DNA of 41,381 bases from Lachnospiraceae bacterium (GTDB lineage Bacteria; Bacillota; Clostridia; Lachnospirales; Lachnospiraceae): assembly GCA_017449745.1 (NCBI GenBank), contig JAFTFD010000221.1, positions 1-41,381 on the forward strand, in the 5' to 3' direction. Below, piece after piece: positions 15,650-24,470 of this stretch. The position numbers and the translations under genes were made by a program. The notes under the pieces were generated by a model, which saw nothing but the letters and a program-made list of their open reading frames with translations, was not told where the DNA came from and ran no database searches. The first letter of the stretch is position 1. The number at the start of each line of letters is the position of its first letter.

Positions 15650-18060
15650 TCTACGCGCAGGATCAGCGTAAGGATATGCCTTGCCGCCGTCTCCAGCGCC
15701 TCACGTTTCAGGACACCCTTCTCCATGGCTTCCAGGAGTCTTTCCGGATAGCCGCATCCCATCTTCATGTCGTTTCCGGCATTGACTTCCTTGTAGTTCT
15801 CGCCGAATGTCCACCAGTCTGTGGTGACCATGCCGTCGTATCCCCACTCATCGCGGAGGATCCCGGTCAGCATGTCCGCATTCTCCGACGCGCGGTGGCC
15901 GTTGATGATGTTGTAAGAGGTCATGATGCTCCAGGGGTTGTCATGCTTGACGATCAGCTCGAAGGCCTTGAGGTAGATCTCGCGGATCGCGCGCTCTGAG
16001 CAGCGGGAGTCGGAATCTTTTCTGTTCGTCTCCTTATTGTTCAGCGCGAAATGCTTGATCGTTGCACCGACATGATTGCTCTGGATACCGCGCACCATGG
16101 CACCGGCCATGATCGCTGTCAGCAGCGGATCCTCTGAATAATACTCAAAGTTTCTGCCGCAGAACGCCGTCCTGTGGATATTGATCGCAGGTGTCAGCCA
16201 GACATGGATGTTGTTTTCCAGGACTTCCTTTCCTCCGGCGACGCCGACCTCTTCCACGACATCCGGATTCCAGGTGCAGGCAAGGAGCGTCGAGCAGGGG
16301 AAGGCTGTCGTCTTGACGCCCACCTCAGGCTTGATACGAAGGCCTGCAGGGCCGTCTGCTGTCATAATATTCGGAATGCCGTATTTCGGCTGATTGCCGT
16401 AGCCGTAGGTATTTGCTGCGCCGGTATTCGGCTGACCGCCGACGAGCCAGCACAGATCCTCATCGGACATCTGCGCGATGAAAGCATCCAGATCTGCCGC
16501 TCCGTCTGCGACGTCCTGCAGATAGATCATCCCTTCCGGTTTTGTATTGCGATGTACGGAAGGCTGATAACGGACCTGGGGCAGAACGCCCTCCATCTCT
16601 GTCTTGGTCATAGCCGTCAGCGCATTCGCATCGGGATCGTTCGGGGTTCCCTCCGGCAGATCCTCAAATGTGCCGTCTGCGAGCAGGCGCTTTTTAAGGG
16701 CCGTCGGAGCCATCTTGCGGGTGAGCTGCTCGGTCACGACATCCTGTGTCAGTGTATAGACAAAGCTGACCTTTGCGGCGCTGCGGACATCCGTTCCAAG
16801 GAAGAACAGATACTCGCCCTCCTCCAGCACATAGGCGGATTCCTTTACTTTTCCGAGATCATCGTAGGAAGCCATATCCCGGATATCGCAGCAGATCTCG
16901 ACGCGCTGTGTCTGCCCCGGCAGGAGTTCCTCTGTCTTGCAGAAGCCGAGCAGGCGTCTTGACTCTTTGCCAAGTTTTCCCTGCGGCGCACTGCCATAGA
17001 GCTGGACGACTTCTTTTCCCGCTTTTTTGCCGGTATTTGTGACATCGGCGCTCACGCAGATCTTTCCATTCTCCTCCAGCACGGTGATGCCGCTGATCCT
17101 GAAGGTCGTATAGGAGAGACCGAATCCGAAGGGATAGTTGACCTTTTCCTGCATTCCGGGGATCGTCTCAAAATACCGGTAGCCTACATAAATATCCTCG
17201 TAATAATCTACATACTCGTCGGATTCATAGAATGTCTCCGAGGAAGGATAATAGGACAGGCTCGAAGCAAACGTGTCCGAAAGCTTTCCGGAGGGATTTC
17301 CGCATCCTGTCAGCAGCTCTGCCGCTGCGAGACCGCCTTCCATTCCGCCCTGCCATGCCATCAGAACGGAGGAGATCTTTTCGCACTCCTTGAACCAGGT
17401 CGTATCGACCATGCCGCCGACATTCATAACGACGACGACTTTCGCAAAGCTGGCTGTCACCTTCTCTACCATCTTCTGCTCAGCGTTTGTCAGGTAGTAA
17501 TCGCCCCTGTCAAAGATCTCATTGGCCCTGTTGACCAGGTTTTCTGCAACTCTTTTATGTTTTTCGATCTTGTCGAACTCGCTCTTGCGGTCCCATCCTT
17601 CACCGGAAAAGCGGCTGATCGTGATGATCGCTGTATCCGTAAATGCCGCCGCTTTCTTAAGAAGGCAGTCCGGCACCTCGGGTTCTACGAGCATTCCCGG
17701 TGCATAACCTTCCTTGTACTGTTTATTGACCGCTTCCCTATAGTAGTCCGCTGACTCTTCAAAAATACTGACAGCGCCGTCCAGCATCTGAAGGCCTTCA
17801 TACAGGTTCCTGATATACGGCACTGTGACGTCACCGGAACCGCCGCCGCCCTTGACATAGTCAAAGGTTCCTTTTCCAAAGAGAGCAACCTTCGTTCCCC
17901 TTGCAAGAGGCAGGACCTGCCGCTCATTTTTCAGCAGCACCATGCCTTCCTTTGCGGCGTTTTTGGAAATATCAATATGTTCCTGAGATGCTGTTACGCG
18001 TTTTCCGTCCCTGCCAAGAGGCAGATTCGGAGTATACAGTGCCCTGGTCCATTTCTTCAT
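15646..18060 (-). CDS. GH3 beta-glucosidase with swapped domain order
   Basis: 804 residues. The order is reversed relative to typical GH3 enzymes: the alpha/beta sandwich comes first (KNAAKEGMVLLKNE near residue 35, KVALFGKG, then GGGSGDV), followed by the fibronectin III-like domain (GKEVVQLYG) and only then the catalytic TIM barrel (MTADGPAGLRI, GRNFEYYSEDP, ATIKHFALNN). The nucleophile is the Asp of MVTTDWW at about residue 748. Such permuted GH3 enzymes are known from Ruminococcus albus and Butyrivibrio. It probably cleaves beta-glucosides inside the cell; no signal peptide is seen. A TetR gene lies 113 bases upstream, with a palindrome over the GH3 promoter. Confidence 0.92.
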   Translation of the reverse strand: MKKWTRALYTPNLPLGRDGKRVTASQEHIDISKNAAKEGMVLLKNERQVLPLARGTKVALFGKGTFDYVKGGGGSGDVTVPYIRNLYEGLQMLDGAVSIFEESADYYREAVNKQYKEGYAPGMLVEPEVPDCLLKKAAAFTDTAIITISRFSGEGWDRKSEFDKIEKHKRVAENLVNRANEIFDRGDYYLTNAEQKMVEKVTASFAKVVVVMNVGGMVDTTWFKECEKISSVLMAWQGGMEGGLAAAELLTGCGNPSGKLSDTFASSLSYYPSSETFYESDEYVDYYEDIYVGYRYFETIPGMQEKVNYPFGFGLSYTTFRISGITVLEENGKICVSADVTNTGKKAGKEVVQLYGSAPQGKLGKESRRLLGFCKTEELLPGQTQRVEICCDIRDMASYDDLGKVKESAYVLEEGEYLFFLGTDVRSAAKVSFVYTLTQDVVTEQLTRKMAPTALKKRLLADGTFEDLPEGTPNDPDANALTAMTKTEMEGVLPQVRYQPSVHRNTKPEGMIYLQDVADGAADLDAFIAQMSDEDLCWLVGGQPNTGAANTYGYGNQPKYGIPNIMTADGPAGLRIKPEVGVKTTAFPCSTLLACTWNPDVVEEVGVAGGKEVLENNIHVWLTPAINIHRTAFCGRNFEYYSEDPLLTAIMAGAMVRGIQSNHVGATIKHFALNNKETNRKDSDSRCSERAIREIYLKAFELIVKHDNPWSIMTSYNIINGHRASENADMLTGILRDEWGYDGMVTTDWWTFGENYKEVNAGNDMKMGCGYPERLLEAMEKGVLKREALETAARHILTLILRVE

Positions 18061-18082
18061 GATTCCCTCCTCGTAAATTGTT

Positions 18083-18117
18083 TTTATATTTTAAATAGTT
18101 GCAATTCTGAACTATTT
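18083..18117 (-). promoter_or_regulatory. GH3 promoter overlapped by a palindromic operator candidate
   Basis: TTCAGA and TATAAA are 17 bases apart on the minus strand (18111-18106 and 18088-18083). The inverted repeat AAATAGTT-9-AACTATTT (18093-18117) covers the -35 and the spacer, so a bound repressor would block RNA polymerase. The TetR gene just upstream is the natural candidate. Confidence 0.55.
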
Positions 18118-18173
18118 GGAGACAATGCCGGTTGCAAAAAGGTTCATTGTTAATTAACTTACAGACAGCACTT

Positions 18174-18725
18174 TCACGGAGTTTTAATGACAGCATCGGC
18201 AAAATCAAGCAATGCCTTTGTGATCACTTTCGGATCCTCCTCCATCCCGGTATAGACCCATTGCGCTATGACGCCGACGCTTCCCTGTACGATATACGCC
18301 ATAATCATGAGTCTGCGCGCGGGATCAGAGATCTCATTGATCATCCATCTGTCAAGATGATCATATGTATTTTTGACAAACCGGGTAATGAACCCCTGCA
18401 TCCTTTCCTGCCTGAACATCGAGGGCTCAAAATCCGGATTATTCTTAAGGAACAGGAGCATGGACCGGATGATGACCTCGGGATCCTTCTGTCCCCCTTC
18501 CATTATCTGCAGGCTCTCATCAAATTTTTCAAGCGCCGCATTCTCGAGCTGTTCCTGAACGTCGTAACAGTCCAGAAAATACTTATAAAAGGTACTGCGG
18601 TTGATCTGCGCTTTTTCGCAGACTTCCTTGACCGTGATTTTCTCGACTGGCTTAACCTTGACCAGCTCAATAAAAACACGCATGATCGTGTTTTTCGTAT
18701 ATCTGCTTCGAATATCATTTTTCAT
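18174..18725 (-). CDS. TetR/AcrR family transcriptional regulator
   Basis: 183 residues. The N-terminal DNA-binding domain is typical: ITVKEVCEKAQINRSTFYKY at about residues 30-50, with the helix-turn-helix and the STFYKYF recognition segment. The C-terminal domain (alpha-helical, ligand-sensing) resembles the group with TetR_C_33-like ends (AYIVQGSVGVIAQWVYTG). It lies upstream of the permuted GH3 gene and divergent from a MATE exporter fragment. It may control either. Its promoter is at 18782-18811. No ligand can be named. Confidence 0.9.
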   Translation of the reverse strand: MKNDIRSRYTKNTIMRVFIELVKVKPVEKITVKEVCEKAQINRSTFYKYFLDCYDVQEQLENAALEKFDESLQIMEGGQKDPEVIIRSMLLFLKNNPDFEPSMFRQERMQGFITRFVKNTYDHLDRWMINEISDPARRLMIMAYIVQGSVGVIAQWVYTGMEEDPKVITKALLDFADAVIKTP

Positions 18726-18781
18726 AGTTTACCTCAGGAACCGGCGCCAGGTTTCTGAACACATTACCCGGCTTTCTTTTT

Positions 18782-18848
18782 ATTATATTTCAATCCAACA
18801 CTTGCCTGCAATCTGATGATTTTTTCTTTCAGGCAAGTTTTATATAAT
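18782..18848. promoter_or_regulatory. Divergent promoter region between TetR and the MATE remnant
   Basis: On the minus strand TTGCAG and TATAAT are 18 bases apart (18811-18806, 18787-18782) and serve the TetR gene. On the plus strand another TATAAT lies at 18843-18848. Between them the 9-bp inverted repeat ACTTGCCTG / CAGGCAAGT (18800-18808, 18830-18838) is placed almost symmetrically and touches the TetR -35. Confidence 0.55.
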
Positions 18849-18887
18849 AGTGCAAGTAAATTTCCTGTTTCTTTAAAATATCACGCA

Positions 18888-19070
18888 GATCAGGCCTGCT
18901 CCGGTCCCGTTCTGCGGCAGGGAGTGCTGCTGATCCCCTCGCTGTATATCATGCACGCCCTCTTCGGCTACATAGGTATCGCCTTCTCACACACAGTCGT
19001 AGACATAAGCGCTGCCCTCATAGGACTCATCCTGTTCCTCCGGCAGTACAGGAAATTCATGGCTTCCTGA
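18888..19070 (+). pseudogene. C-terminal fragment of a MATE family efflux transporter
   Basis: About 60 residues at the end of an open frame match the last two membrane helices of MATE exporters: LRQGVLLIPSLYIMHALFG, then a helix VVDISAALIGLILFLRQYRK. The other ~400 residues are absent. It stands divergently from TetR, a common arrangement for regulated exporters, so the regulator may have outlived its original target. Confidence 0.65.
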
Positions 19071-19095
19071 GACACCAAATTACCTGGACGTAAAA

Positions 19096-19139
19096 ACACC
19101 CGCTCCGGCTGTATTTATGCATCGGAGCGGGTGTGTTTT
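19096..19139. terminator. Bidirectional Rho-independent terminator
   Basis: Perfect 12-bp stem ACACCCGCTCCG / CGGAGCGGGTGT (19096-19107, 19123-19134). On the minus strand it ends in TTTTT, serving the GH3 gene that stops at 19209; on the plus strand GTTTTA follows, serving the MATE remnant. Confidence 0.85.
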
Positions 19140-19208
19140 ATGAGTTGAAATTGCGTCATATGTTAATGATGCCGGATTGCTTCGCTGCAGAGCACCTCCC
19201 GCAAACAT

Positions 19209-22091
19209 TTATCCTTCGCTCATCCGTGCGAGCATCAGCTTGATCTCTTCTTCTTTGGATTCCGTCATCTCTACGCGGAACTGCCTGATCTCCATACCGG
19301 CCTGGGCAAAATACATCTTCAGGAAGAAGTTTCCGAAGCAGAGTCCCAGCGGGAGCTCGATCGTGCGCCAGTCATTATCGGCGCCGGTCAGCGTGATCAT
19401 CTCGAGCATATCCTTGTCCTTGAAGATCGTCATCGGGATCTGTGCGAGGCTTCCCTGCTCCTTGGCGCGCAGCTCCAGGATCAGCTTGTAGAGCCCTCTC
19501 TCCCGGATCGAGATCGAGAGGATCGTCGTCGCATTTCTCGCCGTATCGATCAGGGACGGGTCGACTACGCAGAAATTGCTGCCGTTCGTCCTGCAGTCGA
19601 CGATCTGCCCGAATGCCCTCTCCTCGTTATCCATCTCGCCTTCCAGGGCTTTGTCGAGCTCATTTCCGACTTCCGTATAGCGGGCAAAAACAGGCTTGCC
19701 TGTGATAAACCGGCAGATATTGGCGGCGCTGCGCTGATACTCCGCCCTGGTCACAGTACCCTCCTGAAGAGCCTGAACGGAATTATCCTCATTGGTGTTC
19801 TCGGCAGCGTTTCCGGTCACCATGTAGAGGTCATTCTGGGCGCGGATCATGGAAGCCATATTTCCCTTGTCTCCGGGCTGCCCTTCGTCATTGCCCTTTG
19901 CCCACCAGTCTGTCATGACGATGCCTTCAAATCCCCATTCCTCGCGGAGGATCCTGGTCACCAGGTCATAGCTGGAGGCGGTATAGAATCCGTTCACCGG
20001 TCCATAAGTCGTCATCACGGCGTGAGCGCCGGCCTCTTTGACCGCGAGCTCAAAGCCGCGAAGGTAGATCTCGCGGATCGCGCGCTCCGAGGCGACATGC
20101 TCGACCGTATGGCGTCCTGTCTCCTGCGTGTTCATCGCAAAATGCTTGATCGTTCCGGTAATATTGTTTTTATGCATACCTCGCAGCTGGGCTGCAGCGC
20201 TGCGCCCGGTCAGAAGCGGATCCTCAGAAAAATACTCAAAGTTTCTGCCGTTCAGCGGGTTCCTGTGCAGGTTAAGGCCGGGTCCGAGCAGGACGTCGAT
20301 CTTGTTCTTGCGAAGCTCCAGACCCTCCCATACATAGAGCTCTTCCATCAGCTTTTCATTCCAGGTAGAGGCAAGGCATGTCCCGTTGGGCATCGCAAAG
20401 GCGGTCTTGCCGCTGTCCATACGGATCCCGGAAGGTCCGTCTGTGACGCAGGCGATCGGAATACCGAAATGCAGCAGGGAATCCGTCACGCCGCCGATGG
20501 CGCCTCCGCATCCGGGAGTGACCTTCGGAGAACTCATGCCCTCGCCGCGGACGATGCAGACAAGGTCTTCATCGGAGAGCTGCCCGATGAACTGCTCCAT
20601 CGTGCACTTGCCGTCGACAACATCCTTGAGCTTCCAGCCCTGGTCTCCCGTGTAAGGGATCTCCTCCGGAAGGTTCTGCCTGCGAAGCTCCTGGGCGGAA
20701 ACTGTGGCGAGCGGCACGTTTTCATAAGCGATCTCATATTTCCTGCGGCCGTGCTGTGCGGCATGCTCCTGCCCGGCTGCCCCCTCCAGGGCATCTGCCG
20801 GCGCGGGTGCGGCTGCAGGCTGCGGGCGCATTCTTGTGAATTCCTTTACCGGAGCCATCGCTTCAGAGAGCTGGCAGATGACCCTGGTCTCCGGAACCGT
20901 AAACCGCCCTGCGGGAGCGGCGTTGCGGACGTTCTCACCGACATAGAGGACATACTCTCCCGCTTCGAGAACGTAAGCCGATTTATGTCCGGCTGCGCCG
21001 CTGTCATCATAAGAAGCCATTGCATAATTGGAGATAGCAAAAGCAGCATAGGCGCTGCTCCCGGGAGCGATCGTCTCGGTTTTTGCAAAACCGACCAGCA
21101 CGCGGGCAGGCTTGCCGAGCTGTCCCTGCGGTGCCTCCAGATACAGTTGGATCACTTCCTTGGCCGCCGTTTTGCCGACGTTCTCGACACGCACTTCCAG
21201 CTCTGCCCCCTCCTCGGGATCATAGCGGAGCTTTCTGCCGTTCAGCTTAAATTTTGTATAGGAAAGGCCGAATCCGAAAGGATACAGCACCTTATCTTTG
21301 GCAAAGGTCTCAAAATACCTGTAGCCTACGTAAATATCTTCCTGTTGGATATTGAACTGTTTGCCGCCGAAATTCTGCGTCGACGGATAATCTTCGATAT
21401 TTTCCGCGATCGTATCGGTAAGCCTTCCGGAAGGGGAGACATCGCCGCTGAGCACGTCGACGACGCCGTTTCCGCCCTCCTGGCCTCCCTGCCAGACATA
21501 GGCTACGGCGTCAGGGCCGTATTTTTTCACCCACTTCATATCGATGATATTGCCGACATTGAGCAGTACGACCATCTTTGCGAAGGCTTTCCGGACAGTC
21601 CCGAGCATATGCTCTTCCTCTTCCGTCAGCAGGTAGCTGCCGGCGGTGTTGGAGTTATCCTGGTCTTCACCGGCTGTGCGGCCGATGAGCACGAGCGCGA
21701 TATCGGAAGCCGCTGCTGCCTTCCCCGCCAGCTCCTCGCTGATCGGCATCTCCGCCTGGAACCAGGGCTCACTCGCCCATCCCTGGCCGGCGTCGAAAGG
21801 ATGGTCGGCGATCCAGGCGTCATACTCCTGGACCAGCTCTTCGCAGAGAGGGAACCTCTTATCCTTAAGAAGCGCTTCTTTGATCCCCGTGACATAGGTC
21901 GTATTGACCATTCCGCCGGAGCCGGTTCCGCTCTTATAGTAGTTATACTGGCTGCGCCCGAAGAGCGCGATCCTGGTTCCGGATGCCAGCGGCAGAACGT
22001 TGTTGTCGTTCTTGAGCAGAACGATGCCCTCCGCGATGCACTGTCTGGCGCAGGCCTTGTATCTGTTCAGATCAAATATCTTTTTGCTCAT
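19209..22091 (-). CDS. GH3 beta-glucosidase, swapped domain order, with extra C-terminal beta domain
   Basis: 960 residues. As in the 15646 gene, the alpha/beta sandwich comes first (CIAEGIVLLKNDNNVLPL, RIALFGRSQYNYYKSGTGSG), then the fibronectin-like domain, then the barrel (VTDGPSGIRMDSG, GRNFEYFSEDPLL, GTIKHFAMNTQE) with nucleophile Asp in IVMTDWW at about residue 728. An alanine/proline-rich linker near residue 430 joins the halves. Residues about 820-950 are an additional beta-rich domain (IVDCRTNGSNFCVVD, then RGLYKLILELRAK) resembling carbohydrate-binding modules of the galactose-binding fold. ATG at 22091 has GGGGGA about 10 bases ahead. It follows the PTS IIC-like gene by 59 bases and probably shares its transcript. 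Confidence 0.9.
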   Translation of the reverse strand: MSKKIFDLNRYKACARQCIAEGIVLLKNDNNVLPLASGTRIALFGRSQYNYYKSGTGSGGMVNTTYVTGIKEALLKDKRFPLCEELVQEYDAWIADHPFDAGQGWASEPWFQAEMPISEELAGKAAAASDIALVLIGRTAGEDQDNSNTAGSYLLTEEEEHMLGTVRKAFAKMVVLLNVGNIIDMKWVKKYGPDAVAYVWQGGQEGGNGVVDVLSGDVSPSGRLTDTIAENIEDYPSTQNFGGKQFNIQQEDIYVGYRYFETFAKDKVLYPFGFGLSYTKFKLNGRKLRYDPEEGAELEVRVENVGKTAAKEVIQLYLEAPQGQLGKPARVLVGFAKTETIAPGSSAYAAFAISNYAMASYDDSGAAGHKSAYVLEAGEYVLYVGENVRNAAPAGRFTVPETRVICQLSEAMAPVKEFTRMRPQPAAAPAPADALEGAAGQEHAAQHGRRKYEIAYENVPLATVSAQELRRQNLPEEIPYTGDQGWKLKDVVDGKCTMEQFIGQLSDEDLVCIVRGEGMSSPKVTPGCGGAIGGVTDSLLHFGIPIACVTDGPSGIRMDSGKTAFAMPNGTCLASTWNEKLMEELYVWEGLELRKNKIDVLLGPGLNLHRNPLNGRNFEYFSEDPLLTGRSAAAQLRGMHKNNITGTIKHFAMNTQETGRHTVEHVASERAIREIYLRGFELAVKEAGAHAVMTTYGPVNGFYTASSYDLVTRILREEWGFEGIVMTDWWAKGNDEGQPGDKGNMASMIRAQNDLYMVTGNAAENTNEDNSVQALQEGTVTRAEYQRSAANICRFITGKPVFARYTEVGNELDKALEGEMDNEERAFGQIVDCRTNGSNFCVVDPSLIDTARNATTILSISIRERGLYKLILELRAKEQGSLAQIPMTIFKDKDMLEMITLTGADNDWRTIELPLGLCFGNFFLKMYFAQAGMEIRQFRVEMTESKEEEIKLMLARMSEG

Positions 22092-22150
22092 CTCCCTTTT
22101 CCCCCAAAAACAGATTTGTAAACTATAACATATCTATTATATTACTATAT

Positions 22151-23227
22151 TCAGCTGAGTTTCAGGTCATTCTCCCCGATCCATCCGATTTTTCTCAGCA
22201 CAGCTCCGATGGCGGGCGTCAGCACCGCCGGGATCACGAAACAGATCAGCAGCAGTCCCAGCCAGTCCATCGCTGTAATGGCAGATTTCGTGCCGGCCGC
22301 AATATCGTTTACCCAGCCGGTGTAGACGCCGATCTGGCCGACCAGTCCGCAAGTTCCCATGCCGGATGCGACCGGTGCGCCGTTCATCTGCATTTTAAAA
22401 ACACAGGTGGCGATCGGTCCCGTGACGGCACTGGTCAGGATAGGAGCGATCCAGATCTTGGGATTGCGCACGATGTTGCCCATCTGGAGCATCGAGGTGC
22501 CGATGCCCTGGGAAACAAGGCCTCCCCAGCGGTTTTCCTTAAAAGAAAGGAACGCAAATCCGACCATCTGCGCACAGCAGCCTGCAACGGCAGCGCCTCC
22601 TGCAAGGCCGGTCAGTCCAAGCGCCGCGCAGATCGCTGCGGACGAAATAGGAAGTGTCAGCGCGATGCCGACGGTGACCGAGACGATGATGCCCATCAGG
22701 AACGGCTGCAGGTCCGTCGCCCACATGATGATACGGCCGACGCTTGAAGCAAGATTTCCCAGTGTAGGCGCCAGAACGGCAGCCAGTCCGACGCCGACGA
22801 GGATCGTGACGATCGGTGTCACCAGGATATCGACCTTTGTCTCTTTGGAGACCGCCTTTCCGCATTCCGCGGCAAGGATCGCAACGAACAGGACTGCCAA
22901 GGGGCCGCCGGCTCCTCCGAGCTCATTGGCTGCCTGGCCGACAGCTGCCAGCGAAAAGAGCACCAGGGGCGGCGCCTGCAGCGCATAGCCGATCGCGATC
23001 GCCATCGCGGGGCCGCTCATCGCCGAGGCGTATTTTCCCACATTGATCAGTGCGTCAATATGAAGCTGCGTCCCGAGTGTATTCAGGATCGTTCCGATCA
23101 GAAGCGAGGCAAAAAGTCCCTGCGCCATGGCACCGAGGGCGTCTATCCCGTATCTCTTGCCGGAAATTACAATATTTTTTCTCTTAAGAAACTGTTTGAA
23201 ACCGTTATCCATTTCTGCTGCATCCAT
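22151..23227 (-). CDS. PTS IIC-like membrane protein (PTS_EIIC_2 / PfoR type)
   Basis: 358 residues, almost entirely hydrophobic, with about 9-10 membrane segments and many Gly/Ala-rich helices. LNTLGTQLHIDALINVGKYA, the glycine motif ELGGAGGPLAV and FKMQMNGAPVASGMGTCGLV fit the family once called putative toxin regulator (PfoR) and now PTS_EIIC_2. No IIA or IIB domain is attached and no partner lies in the window, so phosphotransfer is unproven. Upstream is an SGNH hydrolase and downstream a GH3 enzyme, which suggests uptake of an acylated or beta-linked sugar. The start at 23227 lacks a strong ribosome site; the Met at codon 6 is an alternative. Confidence 0.78.
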   Translation of the reverse strand: MDAAEMDNGFKQFLKRKNIVISGKRYGIDALGAMAQGLFASLLIGTILNTLGTQLHIDALINVGKYASAMSGPAMAIAIGYALQAPPLVLFSLAAVGQAANELGGAGGPLAVLFVAILAAECGKAVSKETKVDILVTPIVTILVGVGLAAVLAPTLGNLASSVGRIIMWATDLQPFLMGIIVSVTVGIALTLPISSAAICAALGLTGLAGGAAVAGCCAQMVGFAFLSFKENRWGGLVSQGIGTSMLQMGNIVRNPKIWIAPILTSAVTGPIATCVFKMQMNGAPVASGMGTCGLVGQIGVYTGWVNDIAAGTKSAITAMDWLGLLLICFVIPAVLTPAIGAVLRKIGWIGENDLKLS

Positions 23228-23339
23228 CCGATCATCGCAGACGCGGATGGATCTTTTCCTTTCTCCCGTCTCTCCGGGTTTTCCACTGCTTACAGTGTAT
23301 AAATTTCCTATTCTGTCCCCGCCGGGTGCGCCAGGCTTG

Positions 23340-24239
23340 TCAGATCCCCAGCTCCGCCAGTTTTTCCTTCATCAGTGCCGTCCAGACGTCGTGTCCCTTC
23401 TTATTAAGATGGATCCTGTCCATTCTGAAATAGGAAGGATTAAAATACCGTCCGTCGGAAGTCCTGAGTTCCTCCGGCCCGTTGTCCGTCAGCATGGCAT
23501 CCGTAGCATTCAGGAAATGGAGCCTGTCCGTCTCGCTGCACATTTTCTCGAGCAGCGCGTTCGTTTCCGCCGTCGCGTCCCAGAACTGTGTCCTTCCCGG
23601 AAGCGGAAGCCCCGAGCACACCACAAGCTGCGCCTGCGGCATGTTCTCGAGGAACATGGCATACATTTTCTTTTTATTCTGCAGGATCGTTTCAAGCGGA
23701 ATGCCTCCCGCTATATCGTTGGAACCTGTCTGGAAAAATACCACCTTCGGCTCATAGGGATAGAGGAGTCTCGGCGCGTAATGCATCAGATCGTCGTCGA
23801 TGCAGCCGCCCATTCCGTGATTCTGCGCTTTATACGGCTCCATATCCTTCTCCAGGGAGAACCAAAGCGTAATATTCGACGGGCCATAGAAGATCACCTC
23901 GCCTTTGTGCTCCTCCACAGGGTACTGCTCCTCGATCATCTTCACGACCTGTTCATTGATCTCAGGTTTCCCCCACCGGGTCCTGAGGCCGGACGGATCT
24001 GCGTCGACTCCGAATTCGCGGACCTCTTCTCTCATAGCTTTCTGGAAAGCTTCTTCCGCACTGATCAGTTCCTTTACAAGGTCTTCCCGGTTCTCGTCTG
24101 TGACGATATCCTTAATGCGGATATCCTTGTTCTCCAGCATTCTGTCTTTGTAATCAGGTACATATTTTTCCAGAACATCTGCGAAGAACCTGATCTGCGC
24201 CATAAAGCTGAGCGGTGCTCCCATCATCATCTCATTCAT
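23340..24239 (-). CDS. SGNH/GDSL hydrolase (probable carbohydrate esterase)
   Basis: 299 residues. The catalytic blocks are in order: FYGPSNITLW (Ser121, with GPS where GDS is usual), NHGMGG (oxyanion Gly), QTGSNDIAGG (Asn174) and DRIHLNKKGHD (Asp274 and His277). Such enzymes remove acetyl or other acyl groups from sugars. A helical extension of about 110 residues (rich in Glu, Lys) precedes block I and is not part of the minimal fold. There is no signal peptide. It lies first in a same-strand run with the PTS IIC-like and GH3 genes. Substrate is unknown. Confidence 0.85.
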   Translation of the reverse strand: MNEMMMGAPLSFMAQIRFFADVLEKYVPDYKDRMLENKDIRIKDIVTDENREDLVKELISAEEAFQKAMREEVREFGVDADPSGLRTRWGKPEINEQVVKMIEEQYPVEEHKGEVIFYGPSNITLWFSLEKDMEPYKAQNHGMGGCIDDDLMHYAPRLLYPYEPKVVFFQTGSNDIAGGIPLETILQNKKKMYAMFLENMPQAQLVVCSGLPLPGRTQFWDATAETNALLEKMCSETDRLHFLNATDAMLTDNGPEELRTSDGRYFNPSYFRMDRIHLNKKGHDVWTALMKEKLAELGI

Positions 24240-24397
24240 TTGCTGTCATTCCGCCTTTCCGATTTGAAAGATTCCAATAGGACATAACTTTGCTGTCTCC
24301 ACGGCTGTGCTGCAGGCTCTGCCACCCATGGAAACTGACCTGAAATACAGTATTTCTGCAAAAAGATCCTTAATAATATATCATGATTCGATCCTGT

Positions 24398-24430
24398 TTG
24401 ACAGTCCGATACAACAGGTAGTATTGTATC
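24398..24430 (+). promoter_or_regulatory. Promoter and palindrome ahead of the chromate transporter genes
   Basis: A consensus TTGACA is followed after 18 bases by TATTGT. The inverted repeat GATACAA-9-TTGTATC (24408-24414, 24424-24430) covers the spacer and the -10, so it may be a repressor site. The rest of 24240-24397 shows nothing I can name. Confidence 0.6.
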
Positions 24431-24470
24431 TTTGGCTATTAAATTATTCATTATATAAGGAGATCATGAG

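Noticed and set aside
20022..22121. Plus-strand open frame of 699 codons
   Set aside because: Antisense to the GH3 gene with catalytic motifs; no recognisable domain or ribosome site.
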